Origin: a virus
IMG/VR virus record: IMGVR_UViG_3300020020_000136
Location: 1 to 28,386 of that record
Length of the DNA stretch: 28,386 bases
Reading direction: 5' to 3' (one strand)
Each line of letters opens with the position of its first letter. Position 1 is the stretch's first letter. Made by a program: the position numbers and the translations under genes. The notes below the pieces were generated by a model. That model searched no databases. It was not told the DNA's origin and saw only the letters and a program-made list of their open reading frames with translations. This document shows positions 22,723 to 28,386 of this stretch, in pieces.

Positions 22723-23125
22723 GCCGCTGCCTCCCGAGGTGCGCAAGCGCCTGGCGCTGATGCTGCCGTTGCTGGCCTCCAGCAACGGTGGCGAATGCGC
22801 CGCCGCCGCCAACGCCATTAGCCGGCTGCTGAAGGGCCACGATCTGGATTGGCATGATCTGACCGCCGCGATCGCGGAGCCAACCAGCGCGCCGCGCAGC
22901 CAGCCTGCATCGTCTCCTAGGCGGTCTCCGAAGGAGCGCAACCTGACACCGGAGGAGGTCAAGATCCTGGTGTCCGCTATCTACGCGGGCCGCGGCCACC
23001 TCGACGCACGGGCTAGGGCGTTCCTGGATGGCCAGCTGGCGCGCGCCAAATACGGCCGGGTGCTGTTCTCGGACAAGCAGTGGGCCTGGCTGATGGATCT
23101 GACGAAGCAAGCGGAGGCGACATGA
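22715..23125 (+). CDS. Hypothetical protein with DUF2786-like N-terminus
   Basis: 136 residues. Residues 8-48 (VRKRLALMLPLLASSNGGEC, AAANAISRLLKGHDLDWHDL) resemble the helical DUF2786-type or ArdC-adjacent motif 'RxxLALxxSxNxxEAxxAAxAxxRLLxxxxLxW'. A Ser/Pro/Arg linker (TSAPRSQPASSPRRSPKERN) leads to a second helical part with ARAFLDGQLARAKYGRVLFS and SDKQWAWLMDL, a motif I recall from phage proteins next to helicases. Probably helicase- or polymerase-associated; function unproven. ATGA or GGAGG-driven start of the next gene lies at its end. Confidence 0.55.
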   Translation: MIKPLPPEVRKRLALMLPLLASSNGGECAAAANAISRLLKGHDLDWHDLTAAIAEPTSAPRSQPASSPRRSPKERNLTPEEVKILVSAIYAGRGHLDARARAFLDGQLARAKYGRVLFSDKQWAWLMDLTKQAEAT

Positions 23126-23352
23126 TGGCATACAAATATACCAGCCAGACCAGCAGCGGCTGGACTATCGAGACGGACCCCGACGCCCCCGCGGACAAGC
23201 GGTGGCGTATCACCCACCCGGAGTATGGCGAGCGGTTCTTCCCCAAGAAGGAGGAGGAAGATCACAGCCGCAATTACATTCTGGAGTTCACCATTAAGCA
23301 CATGATGGAGCAGACGGAAAAGAAACTCGGCAAAAATTGGTTTAAACGATGA
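23122..23352 (+). CDS. Hypothetical small protein
   Basis: 76 residues from ATG 23122 (ATGA with the stop before), or 75 from ATG 23125, which is better spaced from GGAGG. The sequence AYKYTSQTSSGWTIETDPDA then KRWRITHPEYGERFFPKKEE looks beta-rich and binding-like. The rest is a charged helix ending KLGKNWFKR. It overlaps the helicase gene (ATGA), so it may be a helicase accessory. No family recognised. Confidence 0.6.
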   Translation: MMAYKYTSQTSSGWTIETDPDAPADKRWRITHPEYGERFFPKKEEEDHSRNYILEFTIKHMMEQTEKKLGKNWFKR

Positions 23353-24737
23353 GACATAAATCAGAGCTGCGGCACTATCAACAACGCATCGCCGGCTTCC
23401 TGTACGAGCACGATGAGGCGATCGGTGTCGCTCGTCCTGGCGGCGGCAAGACGATAGCCTCCTTGACGGCGATTGAAGAGCTGATCCGCGACAAGCACAT
23501 CCGCCACGCGCTGGTGATCGCGCCCAAGCGCGTGGCGCGGATGGTGTGGCCTGATGAGGTTGCGTTGTGGAGCCACACCCAGGGCCTGAACTATGCCGTG
23601 CTGTCCGGCACCCCGCGCGAGCGCGCCGAGCTGCTGGCCGACGCACCGGGGCGGCAGATCACCCTCGTCGGCCTCGACGTCGCCGAGTGGCTGGTCAAGG
23701 AGCTGCAGCAATATCCCGACGATCACCCGCTGTTTGACCTACTGGTCATCGATGAGATCTCCAAGCTGCGCAGTCCGACTGGCAAGCGTGCCCAGATCCT
23801 GCTGCGCGCGGCGAAACGCTGGAAAATGATCTGGGGCCTCTCCGGCACCCTGCGTCCTTCCGGGGCTGAAGACCTCTTTATGCCGGCGACCGTTGTCACC
23901 CGTGCCAAGCTGTGGGGTCGATCGTTTTACAGCTGGCGCAAGCAGCGGTTCTATCCGCTTGATTACAATGGCTACACATGGGCGCCGCTGCCGGGTGCGG
24001 AGGAAGTTATCAACCGCGAGATCGCACCGCTCTGCGTCACCCTTCGCGAGGACGAGCTGCCGCAGCTGCCGGAACTGTCGATCATTTTCGATCGCGTCGT
24101 GCTGCCGTCCGCCGCCCGTAAGCAGTACGATGACATGGAGCGCAAGCTGATGACGGGCGCTGGCGATAATGTTGTGCTGGCGGCTACGGCTGCGGTTGCC
24201 ACGGGAAAGCTTGCCCAGATCGCCAACGGTTTCATCTACGACAATCAGGGTGTCACCGAGCGAATCCACGATGAGAAGCGGGATTGGCTCCAGGACATTG
24301 TCGACAGTGCGGCTGGGCCAACGCTGCTGGTCTACGAATATCGCGAAGACCTCGAAATGATGCGCGACATCCTCGGTGAGGATCTGCCGTACCTTGGCGA
24401 TGGGGTCACCGACGTGAAATCGGACGCTCATATCGCAGCCTGGAATCGCAAGGAACTGCCGTTCATGGCGTTACATCCTGCTTCCGGCGGCCACGGGCTG
24501 AACCTCCAGCACGGGGGCAGTGACATGGCTTGGATCAGCCCTACATGGTCGCCGGAATTATGGGAACAAACGATCGCTCGCCTGCATCGTTCCGGTCAGC
24601 ATAACCCAGTGATTGTCCGTGTCTGTTCGGCCGCCGACACAGTTGACCAGATGAAGATCAACCGCGTGCATCTGAAGATGACGGCGCAGCAGGCGTTTGA
24701 AGCGTATTTGCGCCAGGCGAACTACGAGCTGACCTGA
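23349..24737 (+). CDS. SNF2-type DEAD/DEAH-box helicase
   Basis: 462 residues. Walker A PGGGKT (30-35), motif Ia APKRVARMVW (58-67), Walker B LLVIDEIS (131-138), motif III LSGT (164-167), motif V ASGGHGLNLQHG (378-389), and motif VI QTIARLHRSGQ (407-417). This is the compact phage SNF2 helicase normally paired with VRR-NUC and PolA. It probably remodels or translocates along DNA during replication or recombination. It closes the rightward operon. Its 3' end overlaps by 16 bases the end of a convergent small gene. Confidence 0.9.
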   Translation: MRHKSELRHYQQRIAGFLYEHDEAIGVARPGGGKTIASLTAIEELIRDKHIRHALVIAPKRVARMVWPDEVALWSHTQGLNYAVLSGTPRERAELLADAPGRQITLVGLDVAEWLVKELQQYPDDHPLFDLLVIDEISKLRSPTGKRAQILLRAAKRWKMIWGLSGTLRPSGAEDLFMPATVVTRAKLWGRSFYSWRKQRFYPLDYNGYTWAPLPGAEEVINREIAPLCVTLREDELPQLPELSIIFDRVVLPSAARKQYDDMERKLMTGAGDNVVLAATAAVATGKLAQIANGFIYDNQGVTERIHDEKRDWLQDIVDSAAGPTLLVYEYREDLEMMRDILGEDLPYLGDGVTDVKSDAHIAAWNRKELPFMALHPASGGHGLNLQHGGSDMAWISPTWSPELWEQTIARLHRSGQHNPVIVRVCSAADTVDQMKINRVHLKMTAQQAFEAYLRQANYELT

Positions 24738-24952
24738 AGGTCCAGCTCCATCTGCCCGGGGTGATGAAAGGCGTTCTGCGGCTCGATATAGCCGCGGACC
24801 AGGGCGTCGGCGATCTGCGAGTTGAGGGCGAAAAGTTGATCGCGACGAAGCTTGTAGCGAGCCGGGTGCTCGCCGCTGACGGAAAGATTGAGGGTGGGTT
24901 CGGTGGCGGTCGGCAGGGTCAGGAAGACGTAACGAGCTGGGATATTAGGCAT
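24722..24952 (-). CDS. Hypothetical small protein
   Basis: 76 residues from MPNIPARYVFLTLPTATEPT; GGTGG lies just before this ATG, and the longer reading crosses a hairpin. The pattern suggests an N-terminal beta hairpin with a helix (HPARYKLRRDQLFALNSQIA) after it. Ends YIEPQNAFHHPGQMELDLQV. No family recognised. Convergent overlap with the helicase 3' end. It lies beyond a terminator of the leftward operon, so it may have its own promoter. Confidence 0.55.
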   Translation of the reverse strand: MPNIPARYVFLTLPTATEPTLNLSVSGEHPARYKLRRDQLFALNSQIADALVRGYIEPQNAFHHPGQMELDLQVSS

Positions 24953-24990
24953 GGTTCCACCCTGGTTTTTGACGCCCCTGGCAACAATAA

Positions 24991-25010
24991 GCCGCCGCAA
25001 ATGCGGCGGC
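24991..25010 (-). terminator. Hairpin terminator after the leftward early operon
   Basis: GCCGCCGCA and TGCGGCGGC are perfect complements separated by AA. On the minus strand the stem is followed by TTATTGTTG, moderately T-rich. It lies 41 bases after the stop at 25052. A second short stem, TGTCC-CCAG-GGACA at 25031-25044, lies between. A leaky terminator for the leftward operon is plausible. Confidence 0.55.
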
Positions 25011-25051
25011 CATATTGCACCAAGGTACATTGTCCCCAGGGACAGGGGTGA

Positions 25052-25784
25052 TCACAAAGTACACACCCGGCAGGCGCCGATGTCGCGCAGGCCGGCGGCG
25101 GTTTCCTTCACCGTCCGCGGCACCCGGCCACCCTCGAATTCGGCGCGCAGATCCTTCAGGGAGGTGGCCCAGGTGTCGCGGCCTGGGGTGCGGTAGGTAG
25201 CGCCCAGCTCGGCTTCGTCGGCCTCGGCGTCGGCCCACAGCTCGGGGAAGTCACGCCACAGCGTCCACCACTCGCCGATTCGCTGGTGGTAGCAGCGGGC
25301 GCAGTCGGTGCGGCGCGGGATCGCAACCTGCTTTTCGAACAGGTATTCCCAGACGTGCTTTTCGGTCCAGCCCCACTCCCGCAAGGGAAAGCGCATCTCG
25401 ACGCCACCGATGTCGGCATAGGCGCCGCCGGCGCGGCCCTCCTCGTCGGCGCGCAGGCCGACATAAGAAACACAGGGCGTGTTTTTTATCAGCCAGGCCC
25501 GGTACGGCTCGATCTTGAGAATCCGGGTGCAGAACCTGGCGCGAAAGTTCGGCAGCATCTTCTCTTTGCGGATGACGCCCTTCAGTCCGGTGGTGTGCAT
25601 CACAGGCAGGATGCGCTTGCCGAGGCGATCGCCGGAGCGATCGCCAGTGCTCGTACATCTCCGGCAGCTCGTCGCCGGTGGGCGTGCAGACATAGGTGTA
25701 ATCGACGTCGGGGTTCAGCTCGCGCAGACGCAGGGCCAGGGCGGTGGAGTCCTTGCCGCCGGACAAGGCTACGACATGCTTCAT
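25052..25784 (-). pseudogene. PAPS-reductase-like protein, split by a one-base frameshift
   Basis: The PAPS reductase/PP-loop family continues in two frames. Frame 1 starts at ATG 25784 (ATGA with the methyltransferase): MKHVVALSGGKDSTALALRL, with the PP-loop SGGKDST at 8-14, through LPEMYEHWRSL (to residue 50). Frame 2 continues from GDRLGKRILPV to the stop at 25052: LKGVIRKEKMLPNFRARFCT, LKIEPYRAWL, a CARC pair and a C-terminal CRVC. Removing one C near 25634 restores a single 243-residue protein of normal length. The extra base lies in the loop of a perfect hairpin. It may be a true inactivation, a programmed shift or a sequencing error. Family members are ATP-pyrophosphatases; phage substrates are unknown. 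Confidence 0.75.
25624..25645. repeat. Perfect inverted repeat at the frameshift site
   Basis: GGCGATCGC-CGGA-GCGATCGCC: nine perfect pairs around a 4-base loop, containing two GCGATCGC octamers. The suspected extra base (25634) lies in the loop. Such a structure favours polymerase slippage and sequencing compression, and could also act as a pausing element. Confidence 0.7.
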
Positions 25785-26347
25785 GGTTTGTCCCTGTGCA
25801 GCCAGCGCATCTCCGGCTCGCCGGCGTAGCCTTTCTCGAATACCAGCCAGCAATAGTCGCTCTTGCCGCCGCCGACCTTGCCGCCGGAGGCGATGACGTG
25901 GCCTGGCGGCATCGACGGCCGCGGCGTCAGCAGCCAGACCCTGCGCAGCGGTGTCTCGATCAGCCAGCGTGCGGCGTTGAGCCGGGCGGTGGGCATGATG
26001 ATGGCGGCTTTGTAGCGGGCGCGCTCGACCGCGCAGAATACGATTTGCGCCATTTTATCAAACGGCGGATTCGTAACGATATTATCGTGCGGGCTTAGGT
26101 GCTTGGTGAAGTCCTGCGGCGTGGAATCCCAGCCGCGATCGACCAAGTCGGAGCCGTAGGCGGTATAGCCGGCGGCGAACGCCGCCTTCACGATGCGGCC
26201 GAAGCCGCAGCAAGGGTCGTAGATCCGGCCTTTGAATTTTTCCTCTTCGAACAGGCGCTTAGACACCCATTCCGGCTCGACGTAGTGCTCGTTGACGCGG
26301 GGATATGCGGGGCTATGCGGGGCAACGTGGGTCCAGGGCTGGCTCAT
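25781..26347 (-). CDS. DNA adenine methyltransferase-like protein
   Basis: 188 residues. SAM-binding motif I YDPCCGFGRIVKAAFAAGY at 43-61, an acidic GSDLVDRGW at 65-73, and the catalytic NIVTNPPFDKMAQIVFCA (89-106, NPPF at 93-96) typical of N6-adenine or N4-cytosine methyltransferases. A Gly-rich VIASGGKVGGGKSDYCWLVF block follows. No separate target-recognition domain is visible, so specificity may be low or protein-assisted. ATGA coupling to the PAPS-reductase-like gene suggests one modification pathway. Likely protects phage DNA or marks it; inferred. Confidence 0.8.
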   Translation of the reverse strand: MSQPWTHVAPHSPAYPRVNEHYVEPEWVSKRLFEEEKFKGRIYDPCCGFGRIVKAAFAAGYTAYGSDLVDRGWDSTPQDFTKHLSPHDNIVTNPPFDKMAQIVFCAVERARYKAAIIMPTARLNAARWLIETPLRRVWLLTPRPSMPPGHVIASGGKVGGGKSDYCWLVFEKGYAGEPEMRWLHRDKP

Positions 26348-26583
26348 TCGTCGGGTCCGTTGGCGTCGGTGAAATCGTGCATGCCTTTCGGCACCGCGCG
26401 GCCTAGTGACCAGAAGCTATTCCAGTCATCCTCGACTTCGGTGGTGCGGGTCTTGGTCACCGAGATCCAGCGGCTTTCGAGGTCGCGAACGTACTTCTCA
26501 GCTTCGTCCTGGGTCTGAAACCGCAGGCCGTTGTCGTACCATTTGGGATCGCCGGCGACGATCACTTCGGGCTTCCAGGACAT
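26344..26583 (-). CDS. Hypothetical phage protein
   Basis: 79 residues from MSWKPEVIVAGDPKWYDNGL; ATG overlaps the upstream TGA (TGATG), and the longer reading runs into the previous gene. The sequence RFQTQDEAEKYVRDLESRWI followed by a TRTTEVEDDWN stretch is a pattern I have met in many alphaproteobacterial phage proteins of unknown function: a small alpha/beta domain. The C-terminus is acidic. ATGA with the methyltransferase gene. Confidence 0.65.
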   Translation of the reverse strand: MSWKPEVIVAGDPKWYDNGLRFQTQDEAEKYVRDLESRWISVTKTRTTEVEDDWNSFWSLGRAVPKGMHDFTDANGPDE

Positions 26584-26906
26584 CAGTGCAGCTCCAGCAG
26601 TTGTTTGTACATCGGGTCTTTGTCGGTCATGAACCAAACCGAGAAGTGGTAGTCGGTCGCCCGCTTCAGCACCTTGGCTATTTCAGGATCGCGGTTCACC
26701 GCTTCATGAATCACCGCGACATCCCGCTTTCGCAGCGGCCCAGTCATCAGTATCACCGGCAAAGGTACGGGCTGGCCGATCGCCTTCTCGGCCACTTCCA
26801 TCATCTTGGAGGCGGCCGGCTCCACGTCGTGCGCGTTGTTGGTCATGAGGTAGCTGTGGACGTAGGCATCCCGCCCCAGCGGCACTGAGATCAGATAGTG
26901 TTTCAT
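26583..26906 (-). CDS. Hypothetical protein
   Basis: 107 residues; GGAGG precedes the start, which overlaps the previous gene by ATGA. Alternating strands and helices: MKHYLISVPLGRDAYVHSYL, VILMTGPLRKRDVAVIHEAV and FSVWFMTDKDPMYKQLL. A Rossmann-like or ferredoxin-like alpha/beta fold is plausible. I recognise no family. Middle of the leftward early operon. Confidence 0.65.
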   Translation of the reverse strand: MKHYLISVPLGRDAYVHSYLMTNNAHDVEPAASKMMEVAEKAIGQPVPLPVILMTGPLRKRDVAVIHEAVNRDPEIAKVLKRATDYHFSVWFMTDKDPMYKQLLELH

Positions 26907-27184
26907 GCGTGCCCCCTCCTCGGCGATCTTGCGATCTTGAGCGCGGCGTCGATGTCGCGGCTCATCCCCTCCATGACAGCGGTGAATTCGTCGCGACCGC
27001 CGCGGCTGTGGGCGTCAATGCTCATGTAGGTTTGAGCGGCGCCCATGAAGAACGTCATCTTCATGGCGCTGATCTGATAGCCCTGCGCGCCGGTGCTCTG
27101 CAACGATGCGGCCAGCTCTTCCCACGCCTCGGCCAGGGTGCTGTCACCGTCGGCCACAAACATCACGTCAGCTTTCTGTATCAC
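26903..27184 (-). CDS. Hypothetical protein
   Basis: 93 residues starting at GTG (GGAGGAAGACAA before it; GTGA overlap with the preceding stop). First part VADGDSTLAEAWEELAASLQ helical, central QISAMKMTFFMGAAQTYMSI hydrophobic but not a clear membrane span, C-terminus basic (RSPRRGHA). No family recognised. Part of the coupled leftward operon. Confidence 0.65.
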   Translation of the reverse strand: MIQKADVMFVADGDSTLAEAWEELAASLQSTGAQGYQISAMKMTFFMGAAQTYMSIDAHSRGGRDEFTAVMEGMSRDIDAALKIARSPRRGHA

Positions 27185-27522
27185 TTGTCTTCCTCCAGTT
27201 TTGCGATCGCCGCCGGCGTCGGCGTCGGCCCGTCATCGATCTCATCGATCGTTGTCAGCACGTCCTTGGCCTCTTCCATCAGCAGCGCGGCGTTGGACAT
27301 CTTGGTGGCCAGCGTGATCAGCAGCTTACGAAAGCGGATGCTTTCGTGGCGGTAACGATCGCGCTCCTCCACCATCATGACAACGCGATCCTCCTCGCGG
27401 TGCAGATCGGCTTTCAGCTGTTCGATCGTTTCCTTGGCGAGGATCAGACTGTCGTTCATGTGGTTGACCTCGGCGAGTGCTGCCGCACGGCGTTCGGTGG
27501 CGTCGGGCATTATCTGGTTCAT
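27181..27522 (-). CDS. Coiled-coil protein
   Basis: 113 residues, almost entirely charged helix: SLILAKETIEQLKADLHREE, DRVVMMVEERDRYRHESIRF and LLITLATKMSNAALLMEEAK show heptad-like spacing. Ends in a Pro-containing segment (DDGPTPTPAAIAKLEEDK). Probably a dimeric coiled-coil scaffold or regulator. ATGA with the HTH gene upstream. No family recognised. Confidence 0.65.
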   Translation of the reverse strand: MNQIMPDATERRAAALAEVNHMNDSLILAKETIEQLKADLHREEDRVVMMVEERDRYRHESIRFRKLLITLATKMSNAALLMEEAKDVLTTIDEIDDGPTPTPAAIAKLEEDK

Positions 27523-27779
27523 ATAGTCCTCTGGGGTTGGGATGGGGTCTTCTTGCGCTTGGCCGCCGCGGGTTGCCGCATCGGCCAGAGATAGTCGGGT
27601 GCGACCCGGCCACGGGCTTTCAGCTCGTTCTGGATCAGCAGGTAGGTGTCGGTCGGAAATTTGCCGTCCGCGCGCCAGTTATAGACGGCGGTCGGCAGCG
27701 CCGACGTCATCTCGGCGACCTCGGCGATACCGCCCAGGGCGTCGATGACGTCTTCCACGGTTGTGATGTTCATAACCAT
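27519..27779 (-). CDS. Small HTH DNA-binding protein (Cro/YdaS-like)
   Basis: 86 residues from ATG 27779; ATG 27773 is an alternative. Residues 8-45 (VEDVIDALGGIAEVAEMTSA, ALPTAVYNWRADGKFPTDTY) carry the helix-turn-helix of Cro-like phage regulators, 'VA..tsalptAVyNWR..G.fP'. The C-terminus is basic (RQPAAAKRKKTPSQPQRTI). First gene of the leftward early operon. Its start codon lies inside a 15-base palindrome, suggesting autorepression. Divergent from a small membrane protein gene at 27877. Confidence 0.75.
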   Translation of the reverse strand: MVMNITTVEDVIDALGGIAEVAEMTSALPTAVYNWRADGKFPTDTYLLIQNELKARGRVAPDYLWPMRQPAAAKRKKTPSQPQRTI

Positions 27780-27876
27780 TGGTTATCCCTATTACAGATA
27801 ATTTGAGTTCGCAACCTTGCAACTCACAATATCTGAGATACTGTGGATATGTGGAATCAGCAACAGGGGAACTGCC
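27772..27876. promoter_or_regulatory. Divergent early control region with operators
   Basis: Contains ATAACCA-T-TGGTTAT (27772-27786, perfect, over the leftward start), GAGTT-c-GCAA-cc-TTGCAACTC (27805-27825, near-perfect arms), and ATATC...GATAT (about 27829-27850). On the minus strand a TTGCAA is followed after 16 bases by TATCTG, a weak promoter for the HTH operon. Rightward, AGGGGA is 6 bases before the ATG at 27877. A Cro/CI-type switch for the two divergent units is likely, with the HTH protein as ligand. Confidence 0.5.
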
Positions 27877-27969
27877 ATGATGGATTTGACTGCCGTGCTC
27901 GCCGCCGCCATTACCGTGCTCGGCGTGGTCCTGATCTACGCCGCCCTGATCGCGGAGTGGCAGCGGTGA
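27877..27969 (+). CDS. 30-residue single-span membrane protein
   Basis: MMDLTAVLAAAITVLGVVLI followed by YAALIAEWQR: one hydrophobic helix with a short charged end. AGGGGA lies 6 bases before the ATG. The stop overlaps the next gene's GTG (GTGA). Too small for a domain; an inner-membrane peptide of unknown role. First gene of the rightward unit. Confidence 0.6.
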   Translation: MMDLTAVLAAAITVLGVVLIYAALIAEWQR

Positions 27970-28268
27970 ACGACCTTGTGACACGGCTGCGCCATATCAA
28001 AGCTGGTTATGTAACCGTCGCACTGGAAGGGCTTGCGACGGAAGCCGCCGCCCGCATCGAGGTGCTGGAGGCGGCGCTGCGGGAGCCGGACGGTGTGCAG
28101 AACCTTCGCGCCATTATGTCTGATCAACCGTACCGCAACAGCGGGCTGAGCGTTCACGAAATTGAAGTCATCTTGGCGAACAAGGGTGGCTTTATGCCTG
28201 ACGAAGCGACGGCCTGGTTTCGTGAGGCGCGCGGAAGGTTAGGCATCGCACCGGAGCAGGACAAATGA
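27966..28268 (+). CDS. Hypothetical helical protein
   Basis: 100 residues from GTG 27966 (GTGA overlap). Residues about 5-42 (DLVTRLRHIKAGYVTVALEG, ATEAAARIEVLEAALREPDG) are a coiled-coil segment seen in many phage proteins. The rest (SDQPYRNSGLSVHEIEVILA, ATAWFREARGRLGIAPEQDK) is unfamiliar. The coding DNA for ARIEVLEAALRE is repeated in the next gene. ATGA overlap with the next start. Confidence 0.65.
   Translation: MNDLVTRLRHIKAGYVTVALEGLATEAAARIEVLEAALREPDGVQNLRAIMSDQPYRNSGLSVHEIEVILANKGGFMPDEATAWFREARGRLGIAPEQDK
28051..28085 (+). repeat. Direct repeat, copy 1 (copy 2 at 28308-28342)
   Basis: A 35-base stretch starting CCCGCATCGAGG and ending GCGCTGCGGGAG recurs at 28308 in the next gene. 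The first 34 positions differ at only one site (T versus C). Both copies encode ARIE(V/A)LEAALRE in the same frame. Confidence 0.85.
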
Positions 28269-28386
28269 ACGAAGCAGAACTGGGTTTTGAATTGAAAAAT
28301 GCCTTAGCCCGCATCGAGGCGCTGGAGGCGGCGCTGCGGGAAGCACGCCAGTATGTTTCTGATGCTGGTGGAGATGAAGATTGCGA
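28265..28386 (+). CDS. Hypothetical helical protein, cut by window edge
   Basis: At least 40 residues from ATG 28265 (ATGA). MNEAELGFELKNALARIEAL followed by EAALREARQYVSDAGGDEDC: same helical ARIExLEAALRE segment as the gene before, so probably a partial duplication or a common coiled-coil module. C-terminus outside the window. Confidence 0.6.
   Translation, partial: MNEAELGFELKNALARIEALEAALREARQYVSDAGGDEDC
28308..28342 (+). repeat. Direct repeat, copy 2
   Basis: Matches 28051-28085 in all but one of the first 34 bases. Placed about 257 bases after the first copy, in the adjacent overlapping gene. Confidence 0.85.

Noticed and set aside
25286-26098. 270-codon frame on the plus strand
   Set aside because: Antisense to the PAPS-reductase-like and methyltransferase genes; composition is that of a shadow.
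1-28386. Integrated prophage boundary, tRNA gene or IS element
   Set aside because: No integrase, transposase, attachment-type direct repeat flanking the region or tRNA cloverleaf was seen in the window.

Overview
The window is a continuous stretch of a tailed double-stranded DNA phage genome, or of a prophage. It holds a portal protein, a large terminase, a run of tail-fibre-like genes, and a full replication set: primase-polymerase, SF3-type helicase, family A DNA polymerase, SNF2-type helicase, VRR-NUC nuclease and DUF2800 nuclease. Base composition is clearly GC-rich, and protein style (Ala/Pro/Gly-rich tail proteins with 'GEISVNT' and 'ANRDY...EAGNTADPY' motifs, HGG zinc-knuckle protein) recalls phages of Rhizobiales such as Bradyrhizobium. 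That host guess is inference. I see no integrase, repressor/attachment-site pair, tRNA, IS element or CRISPR array, so lifestyle is undetermined.

Layout. (1) 1-11336 is one leftward late operon, read from right to left: coiled-coil tail fibre, collagen-like tail protein, small fibre and Ig-like proteins, two paralogous fibres, a small lipoprotein and membrane protein, small Lys/Pro-rich proteins, terminase large subunit, then the portal, which runs off the left edge. Nearly all junctions are 1-8 base stop/start overlaps. (2) 11388-13344 is an accessory region. It has one rightward winged-helix-like gene, then a visibly AT-richer island with two overlapping leftward genes (HGG-type zinc protein and a possible small-terminase-like protein) and a divergent Cys-rich GP88-like gene. 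(3) 13455-14843 is a rightward operon of six small genes ending in a Cro/XRE-type HTH and a one-helix membrane protein. (4) 14844-15172, between convergent transcripts, holds a leftward terminator, a (TA)7 tract and nine copies of a TGAGCCCA-type repeat. This is my best candidate for the replication origin. (5) 15108-17954 is leftward: VRR-NUC, prim-pol and primase-helicase. (6) 18002-24737 is rightward: DUF2800 nuclease, SSB-like protein, DNA polymerase, three small genes, SNF2 helicase. (7) 24722-27779 is leftward and tightly overlapped. It starts with an HTH protein under a perfect palindrome and ends with a DNA methyltransferase and a frameshifted PAPS-reductase-like gene. (8) 27877-28386 is rightward, with very small genes, and runs off the right edge.

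Together, the replication genes resemble the known phage module of DUF2800 nuclease, SSB, PolA, VRR-NUC and SNF2 helicase, here combined with a split prim-pol/SF3 helicase initiator whose 3' end carries part of the repeat cluster. Most interesting are that repeat cluster, the frameshift lying in the loop of a perfect hairpin inside the PAPS-reductase-like gene, a 26-residue membrane peptide gene squeezed between two overlaps, and the AT-richer GP88/HGG island.
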